Below, in pieces: positions 42,276 through 50,515 of a DNA stretch of 64,000 nt (positions are counted from its first letter, which is position 1; each line of letters begins with the position of its first letter). The stretch is taken from contig JAFUDX010000032.1 in assembly GCA_017464425.1 (NCBI GenBank), positions 152,599-216,598 on the forward strand, given 5' to 3'. The position numbers were made by a program, and so were the translations under genes. The notes beneath the pieces were generated by a model that saw nothing but the letters and a program-made list of their open reading frames with translations, did no database searches and was not told the DNA's origin. This stretch comes from Treponema sp. (GTDB lineage Bacteria; Spirochaetota; Spirochaetia; Treponematales; Treponemataceae).

Positions 42276-43751
42276 ATGAAGAATGGTTTTGATAATGAAA
42301 AGTATCTGCGGATACAGTCTGAGCACATTAAGGAACGGATTGCCAAGTTCGGCAATAAATTGTATTTGGAATTTGGCGGCAAGCTTTTTGACGATTACCA
42401 TGCGAGCCGCGTCCTCCCCGGGTTTCAGCCCGATTCAAAACTCAAAATGCTCATGCAGCTCGCCGACATGGCGGAAATCGTCATCGTAATCAGCGCGGTT
42501 GACATCGAAAAGAACAAAGTGCGCGGCGATTTGGGCATTACTTACGACAAAGATGTATTGCGGCTCCGCGATGAATTTCAGAATCTCGGGCTTATGGTCG
42601 GCTCGGTCGTCATCACGCATTTTAAAGGTCAGGAAAGCGCGAAGGCATTCAAGAACAAACTCAAACGAATGAATGTCAAATGCTATTACCACTACATGAT
42701 TGAAGGCTATCCGAACAATGTTTCGCTCATTGATAGCGACGAAGGCTACGGAAAAAACGACTATGTTGAAACCTCTCGCCCGCTCGTCGTCGTCACTGCC
42801 CCAGGCCCTGGAAGCGGAAAGATGGCGGTGTGTTTGAGCCAGCTCTATCAAGAGCAAAAGCGCGGAATCAAAGCGGGCTACGCAAAATTCGAGACTTTCC
42901 CAATCTGGAATCTTCCGTTAAAACACCCAGTCAATCTCGCGTACGAGGCGGCAACCGCTGACTTAAACGACGTGAACATGATTGACCCTTTCCATCTCGA
43001 AGCGTACGGCGAAACCACCGTGAACTACAACCGCGACATCGAGATTTTCCCTGTTCTGAACGCGATTTTTGAAGGAATCTACGGCGAAAACCCGTATAAA
43101 TCGCCCACGGACATGGGTGTGAACATGGCGGGCTACTGCATTTTTGACGATGAAGCCTGTTGTGAGGCGAGCAAGCAGGAAATTATCCGCCGCTACTACA
43201 CCGCGCTTGATGATTTAATCGAAGACAAAGGCACAGAAAACGAAATCAACAAAATCGCGCTTCTCATGAAGCAAGCAAAAATCACCGTGGAAGACCGAAA
43301 AGTCGTTGTGCCGGCGAACGAACGCGGTGAAAAATCTTCTCTCCCTGCGGCGGCGATTGAACTTGAAGACGGCACGATTATCACGAGCGAAACTTCAAGC
43401 CTTTTGGGAACATGCGCGGCTCTCATCTTGAACGCCACAAAACATCTTGCGGGAATCGACCACAAAGTGAAGCTCATCCCCAAAGACATGATTGAGCCGA
43501 TTCAAGACATGAAGGTAAATTACTTAAAAGGAAATAACCCCCGCTTACATACCGACGAAGTGCTTGTTGCACTTGCAATGCTTTCTCCCACGAATGAAAA
43601 CTGCAAAAAAGCGATCGAGCAGCTTCCAAAATTACGCGGTTGTCAAGTTCACACCACGGTTATGTTGAGCGAAGTTGACCGAAAAATCTTCAAAAAACTC
43701 GGCGCTGGATTAACATGTGAACCAGTACTCAAAAAAAGCAGCAGGAAGTAA
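42276..43751 (+). CDS. DUF1846 family protein
   Basis: This 491-residue protein fits the DUF1846 family along its whole length (KYLRIQSEHIKERI at the start, RPLVVVTAPGPGSGKMAVCLSQLY near 170-190, and SETSSLLGTCAALILNATK near 370-390). The APGPGSGK stretch resembles a P-loop, so nucleotide binding is possible. No biochemical role is established to my knowledge. The ammonia-lyase gene starts 4 nt after the stop, so the two are co-expressed. Confidence 0.85.
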   Translation: MKNGFDNEKYLRIQSEHIKERIAKFGNKLYLEFGGKLFDDYHASRVLPGFQPDSKLKMLMQLADMAEIVIVISAVDIEKNKVRGDLGITYDKDVLRLRDEFQNLGLMVGSVVITHFKGQESAKAFKNKLKRMNVKCYYHYMIEGYPNNVSLIDSDEGYGKNDYVETSRPLVVVTAPGPGSGKMAVCLSQLYQEQKRGIKAGYAKFETFPIWNLPLKHPVNLAYEAATADLNDVNMIDPFHLEAYGETTVNYNRDIEIFPVLNAIFEGIYGENPYKSPTDMGVNMAGYCIFDDEACCEASKQEIIRRYYTALDDLIEDKGTENEINKIALLMKQAKITVEDRKVVVPANERGEKSSLPAAAIELEDGTIITSETSSLLGTCAALILNATKHLAGIDHKVKLIPKDMIEPIQDMKVNYLKGNNPRLHTDEVLVALAMLSPTNENCKKAIEQLPKLRGCQVHTTVMLSEVDRKIFKKLGAGLTCEPVLKKSSRK

Positions 43752-43755
43752 CAAT

Positions 43756-45330
43756 ATGAAAATCATCAACGGAGATAAACTTACTATAGAAGATGTGTGC
43801 GATGTCGCGTATAAAAATGAAGAAGTAGCTTTGCCGAGCGATAAGGCATTTTGGGAACGGCTTGAAAAATCACGAAAATTCCTCGAAGACTACATTGCGA
43901 CGGGCGTGCCAACTTACGGGGTGACCACTGACTTTGGAGACAGTTGCCACAATCAGATTTCAGTCGAAAAGGCAGGTGAACTCCAGCGAACGATTTGCGC
44001 CTACCACGGAATCGGCTTGGGCCCGAAATTTGACAGAGAGACAGGGCGTGCCGTTGTGCTTGCGCGCTTGAACGGAAATGTAAAGGGCGGGCACTCGGCG
44101 ATTCGCCCCGAACTTGCAAAAATGATGCTCACTTTGCTCAACAAAGACATCATTCCTGTGATTCCACAACTCGGCTCGGTAGGGGCTTCAGGCGACCTCA
44201 CTCCGCTTTCGTATCTTGCGGCGGTGATTATGGGTCAGCGCGATGTGTACTACAAGGGTAAAATCGTACCGACAAGCGAAGCATTCAAAGCCGAAGGGAT
44301 TGAGCCGCTTCCCATCGAAGCAAAAGAAGGCTTGGCATTGATGAACGGAACGAGCGTAATGACGGCAGTTGCCTCGCTCGCATGGAAAAAAGCTCAGCGA
44401 CTTGCGAATATTTCTGACTTTCTCACGGCGGTCACCTCTGAAATCACACGCGGAAAGGACACGCCGTTTATTACAAAGGTGAGCCAGCTCAAAAATCACC
44501 GTGGGCAGATGGAATCGGCGGTGTATGTGCACAATATCATCGTCGAGTCAAAACGAGTCTGGAAATATGAAGACTTTTTGAAAAACAAAATAGAAAAACT
44601 TGACGGAAAAGGATTTGTCGCACAGCAGAACAAAATCCAAGACCGCTATTCAATCCGTTGCGCTCCGCAAATTACGGGCGTGTACCGAGATACGCTCCGT
44701 TTTGCTCGCGAAATGATTACCGAAGAACTCAACAGTGCGAACGATAACCCGCTTGTAGATATTGATGTTGGACAATTGTACAACACGGGAAATTTCTACG
44801 GCGGACACATTTGCGCGGCATGCGATTACATGCGCACCGCCCTTGCAAACATTGCTGACTTGAGCGACAAGCAGGCTGAAATCATCATCGACGGAAAATT
44901 CAACGGACTTACTGAGAATCTCATTCCCTTCACGCCAGCCGACCATCCACGAGCGGGCTTGCGACTGGGCTTTAAAGCGGCGCAAATCACGATTTCTGCA
45001 ATTCGTGGCGAAGTGGCGACCTACTGCTTCCCCGTTTCGCTCACAAGCGCACCGACCGAAGCGTTGAACCAAGACAAAGTTTCAATGGGAACGATTAGCG
45101 CACGAAAACTCGCCGAGCAGATTGAACTCGTCTTTTTGCAGTTTGCCACGCACCTTCTCGCCGCAATGCAGGCGGTTGATTTGGCAGGCAAAGATGATTT
45201 CGCTCCGTTCACAAAGAAAGTGCATGAAGAAGTACGAAAGATGAGCGCATTCGTAGAAGACGACCGCCCGTTAGACAAAGAAGCAACGGCTGTTGCAGAG
45301 TGGCTTAAGACAACGCCGCTTTTTGCATAA
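43756..45330 (+). CDS. Aromatic amino-acid / histidine ammonia-lyase (MIO family)
   Basis: This 524-residue lyase has the Ala-Ser-Gly triad that forms the MIO cofactor (GSVGASGDLTPL, residues 144-146), the catalytic tyrosine in YGVTTDFGD (Tyr54), and EGLALMNGT and TAENDNP-like (NSANDNPLV) blocks. It removes ammonia from His, Tyr or Phe. The substrate-selective pair in the family (Ser-His in histidine lyases) reads Tyr-His here (CAYHGIG), so plain HutH is doubtful, and no other histidine-degradation gene is nearby. The adjoining ApeC-like and methyltransferase genes suggest cinnamate or coumarate production as a polyene starter. The ATG at 43756 has GGAAG upstream. The 3' end overlaps the convergent chain-length-factor gene by 26 nt. 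Confidence 0.9.
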   Translation: MKIINGDKLTIEDVCDVAYKNEEVALPSDKAFWERLEKSRKFLEDYIATGVPTYGVTTDFGDSCHNQISVEKAGELQRTICAYHGIGLGPKFDRETGRAVVLARLNGNVKGGHSAIRPELAKMMLTLLNKDIIPVIPQLGSVGASGDLTPLSYLAAVIMGQRDVYYKGKIVPTSEAFKAEGIEPLPIEAKEGLALMNGTSVMTAVASLAWKKAQRLANISDFLTAVTSEITRGKDTPFITKVSQLKNHRGQMESAVYVHNIIVESKRVWKYEDFLKNKIEKLDGKGFVAQQNKIQDRYSIRCAPQITGVYRDTLRFAREMITEELNSANDNPLVDIDVGQLYNTGNFYGGHICAACDYMRTALANIADLSDKQAEIIIDGKFNGLTENLIPFTPADHPRAGLRLGFKAAQITISAIRGEVATYCFPVSLTSAPTEALNQDKVSMGTISARKLAEQIELVFLQFATHLLAAMQAVDLAGKDDFAPFTKKVHEEVRKMSAFVEDDRPLDKEATAVAEWLKTTPLFA

Positions 45331-45940
45331 AACTCAAGAATTCTCGCGGTGTTTGAGAGATTTTTTTCCAATTTTCTCCGTCCAAATCAATCTCTCGTGC
45401 GCCGTCAGATTTTTCGCTTGAAAGCACGCATGCAAAGGCAAGTGGCAATTCCTCGCTGTACCCCTTGCAATTCGCGTATTCTTCGGGGATTTTTTCGTCT
45501 GCATACGCAAAGATGATTTTTTTCTCTGCTCCGCACAGAACAGAAGAACTTGCCGCAACAAGCGCAGAGGCAAAATTGTCCTCACTCGGATAGATTGCCG
45601 TGTAGCCCGCCTTCATGCCAAGCGCAATCGTGGTAGCCGCAGGCGGCGTGTTGAACACAGAAAGCGAGAACTGAGCGGGCATCACATCCGCGTCCTCAAC
45701 CAGCCCTTTGTTGATTTTGAGTTGCCGCGCAATCTCGCCCCGAAACGAAGCGAACACGAGTTTGAGAGCGGCATTCTCGCTCTCACTTTCGACAAGCTCA
45801 TGCACCACCTCAATCGTCATGCGCGTAACTTGTGAAAGCCTGCGGCGGAAGAGCGAATCGACATATTCCAACTTCGGCTGCTCCGCAGGATTTTCAAGAG
45901 AAGGTTGATATTTTGCGAATTTTGTTACAAATAGTTTCAT
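45305..45940 (-). CDS. Ketoacyl-synthase-like chain length factor, ApeC type
   Basis: This 211-residue protein resembles the stand-alone ketosynthase N-terminal domain named 'beta-ketoacyl synthase chain length factor' in aryl-polyene gene clusters: LEYVDSLFRRRLSQVTRMTIEVVHE, VFASFRGEIARQL, and AQFSLSVFNTPPAATTIALGMKAGYTAI fit in order. It lacks an active-site cysteine and the histidine motifs, so it must work as a partner subunit. The ATG at 45940 was chosen over a GTG 15 nt upstream. It follows the methyltransferase gene in the same direction with an inverted repeat between. This is the best single marker for an aryl-polyene-like pathway here. Confidence 0.8.
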   Translation of the reverse strand: MKLFVTKFAKYQPSLENPAEQPKLEYVDSLFRRRLSQVTRMTIEVVHELVESESENAALKLVFASFRGEIARQLKINKGLVEDADVMPAQFSLSVFNTPPAATTIALGMKAGYTAIYPSEDNFASALVAASSSVLCGAEKKIIFAYADEKIPEEYANCKGYSEELPLAFACVLSSEKSDGAREIDLDGENWKKISQTPREFLSFMQKAALS

Positions 45941-45949
45941 AATTTTTTT

Positions 45950-46074
45950 ATCCACAGATTAGCACCGATTTTCACAGATTTATAAGTTTTCTTAATCGAA
46001 ATTCTTCTGTGAAATACGAAAATTTTTCTTATAAAAAACATATAATCTGTGTTTATCGGTGTAAATCTGTGGAT
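45950..46074. repeat. Intergenic ATCCACAGAT inverted repeat
   Basis: The left arm (45950-45982, ATCCACAGATTAGCACCGAT and on) is matched in reverse by the right arm (46043-46074, ending ATCGGTGTAAATCTGTGGAT). The arms are about 30 bp with few mismatches around an AT-rich centre. It separates the methyltransferase and chain-length-factor genes. Confidence 0.75.
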
Positions 46075-47201
46075 TACTTTTTCCTAAAATTCAAGATTGA
46101 GTAAAAATTGCTTCCCAAGTTGTGATGTGCGGTTACTAAACGAAAGCCTGCTTTTTCGATGGCTTCGACCAGTTCGCCGTAGCGGTACATTTTGCTGTTG
46201 CCGTTGGCGATGCAGGTGAAATAGAGGCTTGTCGCTTGCAAGGCATAGCTTTCACCCTCGAATTTTTGCATATCCCAGAGCGGTTCCATAACGAAGATGT
46301 CACAACCTTCGTCAACAGAATTGTAAATCTTCGTGAGAATTTTGGTGATTTGACGAAGGCTAAAACAATCCAAGAATTGGCTCATCCACACGGCATCTGC
46401 CCCGCTCGGCAATTTTGTCTCAACATCAAGCACATTTCCGCTCACGAAACTGATTCGGTCGGCAAAGCCCGCTTCTTTTGCGTTCTTTTCGGCAACCGCC
46501 GTCTGACCGGGCAAATCCACGATTGAAACATGCACATCTTTGTCGTATTTGCAAGAAGCAATCGCCCACTTTCCCGTGTTTCCACCGATGTCGAAGAGAT
46601 TTTTCGGCTTTTTTGCGTACACAATCGGAAGAGCCTCTGGGAACGCGACATCAGAATAGAAATGGTCGAACTCAAACCAGGATTTTTTCTCGCGTTCGGG
46701 GAGTGTTGAAAGTGCCTCGTACACGGTCGTCCACTTTTCGCCGAACACTTTGAGACCTTCGGGCTTTCCGTTCTTCACCGAATCAATGAGATTGAACGCG
46801 CCCTTATAGCAAATATCGTTCGTAAAATTGAAATTCACGCGCGTGCAGTCGTCTTCAAGCAAGAACCAGCCAATCTTTCCGATAACAAGGCGACCAAGCG
46901 TGTTGTCATTGTCGGGCTTGACCCGACAATCCTTTTCTGCATTTAGTTTCAACACTCCCATGCCGAGTGCCATTTCCGCGAGCACGCCCACGCCGTATTC
47001 TGAGATGCCTGATTTTTCGGAAAGTTCTTTTATCGTGATTCCCTCGTCACCTGCATCTGAAATTTTCTGCAAAAGCCCCAATTCAATGAGCGCACGAATC
47101 GCCTGAAAAGTCATCGGGGAAAAGGCGATTTTCTGTGCTTCGATTTTTGCGTCAAAAGCACGAATTTTATCTTCGTAATAGCTCTTGTTTTCCATTTTCA
47201 T
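46074..47201 (-). CDS. SAM-dependent O-methyltransferase (dimerisation domain plus class I fold)
   Basis: This 375-residue protein has an N-terminal winged-helix dimerisation domain (FQAIRALIELGLLQKIS, then GITIKELSEKSGISEYGVGVLAEM) and a C-terminal Rossmann methyltransferase (FDIGGNTGKWAIA, SAM loop at about residue 205; DLPGQTAVAEKNAK; DAVWMSQFLDCFS). This is the layout of acetylserotonin/plant-type and polyketide O-methyltransferases. A dispersed palindrome (46908-46930) is inserted in frame and adds KDCRVKPDND within the first domain. The ATG lies 7 nt after a TATAAT box and 28 bp from the divergent pyrB start. It probably methylates a phenolic group on the product of the neighbouring genes. 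Confidence 0.87.
   Translation of the reverse strand: MKMENKSYYEDKIRAFDAKIEAQKIAFSPMTFQAIRALIELGLLQKISDAGDEGITIKELSEKSGISEYGVGVLAEMALGMGVLKLNAEKDCRVKPDNDNTLGRLVIGKIGWFLLEDDCTRVNFNFTNDICYKGAFNLIDSVKNGKPEGLKVFGEKWTTVYEALSTLPEREKKSWFEFDHFYSDVAFPEALPIVYAKKPKNLFDIGGNTGKWAIASCKYDKDVHVSIVDLPGQTAVAEKNAKEAGFADRISFVSGNVLDVETKLPSGADAVWMSQFLDCFSLRQITKILTKIYNSVDEGCDIFVMEPLWDMQKFEGESYALQATSLYFTCIANGNSKMYRYGELVEAIEKAGFRLVTAHHNLGSNFYSILNFRKK
46908..46930. repeat. Dispersed palindrome inserted in frame in the methyltransferase gene
   Basis: ATTGTCGGG and CCCGACAAT, perfect 9-bp arms, around CTTGA. The same palindrome is at 35455-35530. It is read through as CRVKPDN. Confidence 0.78.
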
Positions 47202-47229
47202 AAATCGAATTATATGCTAAAATCAAATT
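47202..47229. promoter_or_regulatory. 28-bp divergent promoter for two leaderless genes
   Basis: The space between the start codons of the methyltransferase (minus) and pyrB (plus) is 28 bp. It holds TATAAT on the minus strand (47209-47214, 7 nt from its ATG) and TAAAAT on the plus strand (47218-47223, 6 nt from its ATG). Neither gene has a Shine-Dalgarno. The -35 regions must lie inside the opposite coding sequences. Confidence 0.6.
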
Positions 47230-48150
47230 ATGTTAAAGGGAAGAAATCTCATTAAACCAAACGACTTGACTGTTTCAGAAATCGACGAAATCTGCGCATT
47301 GGCAGAGCAAATCATTGTTGACCCTGCTTCTTTTTCAGATGTGTGTCGCGGGAAAATTCTTGCGACACTTTTTTTTGAGCCGAGCACACGCACACGGCTT
47401 TCTTTTGAGGCGGCTATGCTTCATCTTGGCGGCGCGGTCGAGGGATTTTCTGACGCGGCGAATTCAAGCACGGCAAAAGGCGAGTCACTTTCCGACACAA
47501 TCCGCACGGTCTCGTCTTATGTTGATGTGATTGCCATGCGAAATCCAAAGGAAGGAGCGGCATTGCTCGCAAGCCAGTACGCTTCTTGCCCGATTATCAA
47601 CGCGGGCGACGGCGGGCACTACCACCCCACGCAAACGCTCACCGACATGCTCACAATTCGTGCGCTTCAGGGCGGCTTTGAAGGTCACACCATCGGCTTT
47701 TGCGGAGATTTGAAGTTTGGTCGCACGGTTCATTCGCTCGCGGAGGCAATGGCTCGTTACAAAAACAACCGCTACATTTTTATCAGCCCGAACGAACTGC
47801 GCGTTCCAGGATATGTCACGCAAGAACTCGACGCAGCGGGAATCGAATACACCACGGCGGAGCGGCTTGAATCTGTCATCGGCGATTTGGACATTTTGTA
47901 TATGACGCGCGTTCAAAAAGAGCGATTCTTCAACGAGCAGGACTATATCCGCCTCAAAGACAGCTACATTCTCGACAACCAGAAAATGTCGCTCGCCCGA
48001 AAGAACATGATTGTCTTGCACCCGCTCCCCCGCGTAAACGAAATCGCCCCCGAGGTGGACGATGACCCAAGAGCGGCTTATTTTAAACAAGTCAAATACG
48101 GAATGTTCGTGCGCATGGCGTTGATTGCAAAATTGGTGGGTGTGCTGTAA
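47230..48150 (+). CDS. pyrB: Aspartate carbamoyltransferase catalytic subunit
   Basis: This 306-residue protein has the carbamoyl-phosphate motif [13 protein letters not shown] (about residue 48-60), [13 protein letters not shown], and HPLPRVNEI, and so is the PyrB chain that joins carbamoyl phosphate and aspartate in pyrimidine synthesis. The regulatory chain gene pyrI is not beside it but at 59740-60174. The transcript seems to be leaderless. The 3' end is followed by the convergent helicase gene, 18 nt away. Confidence 0.96.
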   Translation: MLKGRNLIKPNDLTVSEIDEICALAEQIIVDPASFSDVCRGKILATLFFEPSTRTRLSFEAAMLHLGGAVEGFSDAANSSTAKGESLSDTIRTVSSYVDVIAMRNPKEGAALLASQYASCPIINAGDGGHYHPTQTLTDMLTIRALQGGFEGHTIGFCGDLKFGRTVHSLAEAMARYKNNRYIFISPNELRVPGYVTQELDAAGIEYTTAERLESVIGDLDILYMTRVQKERFFNEQDYIRLKDSYILDNQKMSLARKNMIVLHPLPRVNEIAPEVDDDPRAAYFKQVKYGMFVRMALIAKLVGVL

Positions 48151-48168
48151 AAACGACTGGCAGTTTGC

Positions 48169-50502
48169 CTATTCTTTTACCACCATCAATTGGCTTTCCT
48201 GATATTTTGGCAAAAAGCGTTTGATACCGCTGTTCTCAAAACTCACCGTAATGCCGAATTCGCCTTCATCGGTAATCGTGGTATTCACGATAATGCCGTA
48301 GCCGTAATCATCGTGGAAGATTTTTGTACCGCGTGTGTATTTTCGTTTGATGGGGTCGCTTTCAACATCGGGGTGGCTCAGGCCGCGCTCACCGTAGTCG
48401 CCACCGTGAAATGATGAATTGGTGTATCGTGACGGCTTGTGCCCGATTGCTTTTATGCCCTCCGTGCCCATTTCAAGCAAAAACGGGCTGCACTTCATAT
48501 ATTCAATATGACCGTACATGCGGCGCACTGCGCAACTCGTTAAGTACAATTCATTTTTTGCCCGCGTGATTCCCACATAGCACAGGCGGCGTTCTTCTTC
48601 CATTTCTTCTTCATCATCGCCGTTGCGCGGAAACACGCCTTCTTCCATGCCCGTCATAACCACGCGGTTGAATTCCAAGCCTTTTGTGTTATGAAGCGTA
48701 ATGAGCGTAACTGAATCAGGGTTAATTTCTTCTTCAGATGTGGAAAGCGTGCGGTCGAGCTGAATATTATCCAAAAAATCGAGCAAGCCCTGCCGAGCAA
48801 GCGGATACGGAACGGCAGAGTTCGCCAATTCCTGCATATTTTCCACGCGGAAAGTGTGCTCTTCTTTATCGCGCTCCTCGTAATACGCCAAAAGCCCTGA
48901 TTTTTTCGCAATTTCTTCTATTAGTTTTGCAAGTGTTTGCTTACTTTCACGCTTTTTCAGTTCGTCAGTGTGTTCCGAAACAACATCATTTGCCAATTCT
49001 CCGCCCGCGGTGGTGTCTTCACCAAACAGAGATTCAACTTCATCGATGATTTCAAGAAATTGTGAGATTCCTGACTTTGCCTTTGCCGAAAGTTTTGGCA
49101 GTCGTTCTCGGCAAGAGGCGATAATGTCATTCTGAAACGAAAGCCTAGCAGTTTCAACGATTGAATCCTGTGTTTTGCTTCCGACGGAACGGGCGGGCTT
49201 GTTCACGATTCGGTGGAAGGCGATTTCATTTTTGTGATTCGCCAAAAGTTCAAGCCACGCCACAATGTCCTTGACTTCCTCACGCTCATAGAATTTGAGC
49301 GACCCGACGATTTGATACGGGATTTTTTTGCGCACGAATTCACTTTCAAAACCGAGCGACTGTGCGTTGGTACGGTACAGAATCGCCCAATCCGCATACG
49401 GCACGCCCATTTCATGCGATTTTTGAATCAAATCAGCGCAAAAATGCACTTCATCGTCTTGATTCGGCAAAAACGCAAGCACAGGAATTTTCCCGCTCCC
49501 ACGCTCGGCACGGAGTGTTTTTCCAAGCCTGCCTGAATTATTTGAAATCACATTGTCGGCAAGAGAGAGAATTTCGCTCGTGGAACGATAGTTTGATTCA
49601 AGGCGGACGATTTTTGTGCCCGAAAAAATTTTGGGAAAATTCAAGATATTCTGAATTTCAGCACCACGAAATTTGTAAATCGACTGGTCATCATCACCAA
49701 CCACGCAGACATATGTGCCACTTCCTTCGCTCAAACCAGAAAGTGCTTCCAGCAATTTGAACTGCGCCACATTTGAATCCTGATACTCATCGACCATAAT
49801 CACGCGGAAACGATGGTACATTTTTTCACGCAAGGCAGCATTTTCTTTTAACGCAAGATACGGAAGCAAAATCAAGTCACCGAAATCAACATTACCTGTG
49901 GCACGCAACCGCTTTTCATAGAGCGCGTAGACTTCGGCAAAATCTGTCGGATTCAAAAATTCTTCGCGCATTGAAAGTTCAGGTGAATCGGGAAGAAGAC
50001 AATAATCCTTTGCAAGAGAAATTTTTCTTGCGTAAACGGCCGCTTCTTTTTTTGTCAGTTTAGGCTCGGCTTTTTGAATCAGCGAAACTACATCATCGTC
50101 ATCATACACGGTAAAATTGGGGTCGATTCCCGCATCCTCGGCATACACGCGCAAAAACCATGCGCCGAAGGAGTGAAATGTCTTGATTTGAGAGAATTCC
50201 GCCCGAGCTTCAAGCGCAATCGCCCGCTCGTGCATTTCATTCGCCGCCTTTTTGGTGAATGTGACCGCCAAAATCGAATGCGGATTCACGCCCTTTTCGC
50301 CAATCAAGTAGGCAATCTTCGTTGTAATGACACGCGTTTTCCCCGAACCAGCCCCTGCCAAAATCAAAAGCGGGCTTCCTTCGTGAACGACCGCCTCGTA
50401 CTGCTCGGGATTCAAAACCGAAAGATATTCCTTAGCGTGCTCAGAAAGTTCACCTGATTGAGGAGCAGTGATGTCAGAAATAATTTCGTCTTCGATTGCC
50501 AT
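48169..50502 (-). CDS. UvrD/PcrA-type DNA helicase
   Basis: This 777-residue superfamily 1A helicase has the Q motif (LNPEQYEAV), Walker A (AGAGSGKT, residues 50-56), Walker B (VDEYQDSN), GDDDQSIYKFRGA, LESNYRSTSEI, and VTLITLHNTKGLEFNRV in order. The last about 55 residues form the PcrA-type C-terminal domain (KIFHDDYGYGIIV) that binds RNA polymerase in PcrA. It unwinds DNA 3'-5' in repair. It follows murE by 13 nt and is read from the same transcript. Three-domain length is normal. Confidence 0.95.
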   Translation of the reverse strand: MAIEDEIISDITAPQSGELSEHAKEYLSVLNPEQYEAVVHEGSPLLILAGAGSGKTRVITTKIAYLIGEKGVNPHSILAVTFTKKAANEMHERAIALEARAEFSQIKTFHSFGAWFLRVYAEDAGIDPNFTVYDDDDVVSLIQKAEPKLTKKEAAVYARKISLAKDYCLLPDSPELSMREEFLNPTDFAEVYALYEKRLRATGNVDFGDLILLPYLALKENAALREKMYHRFRVIMVDEYQDSNVAQFKLLEALSGLSEGSGTYVCVVGDDDQSIYKFRGAEIQNILNFPKIFSGTKIVRLESNYRSTSEILSLADNVISNNSGRLGKTLRAERGSGKIPVLAFLPNQDDEVHFCADLIQKSHEMGVPYADWAILYRTNAQSLGFESEFVRKKIPYQIVGSLKFYEREEVKDIVAWLELLANHKNEIAFHRIVNKPARSVGSKTQDSIVETARLSFQNDIIASCRERLPKLSAKAKSGISQFLEIIDEVESLFGEDTTAGGELANDVVSEHTDELKKRESKQTLAKLIEEIAKKSGLLAYYEERDKEEHTFRVENMQELANSAVPYPLARQGLLDFLDNIQLDRTLSTSEEEINPDSVTLITLHNTKGLEFNRVVMTGMEEGVFPRNGDDEEEMEEERRLCYVGITRAKNELYLTSCAVRRMYGHIEYMKCSPFLLEMGTEGIKAIGHKPSRYTNSSFHGGDYGERGLSHPDVESDPIKRKYTRGTKIFHDDYGYGIIVNTTITDEGEFGITVSFENSGIKRFLPKYQESQLMVVKE

Positions 50503-50515
50503 GCGAATATCCTTA

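Noticed and set aside
47485..48090. 201-codon minus-strand frame opposite pyrB
   Set aside because: Antisense shadow of pyrB.
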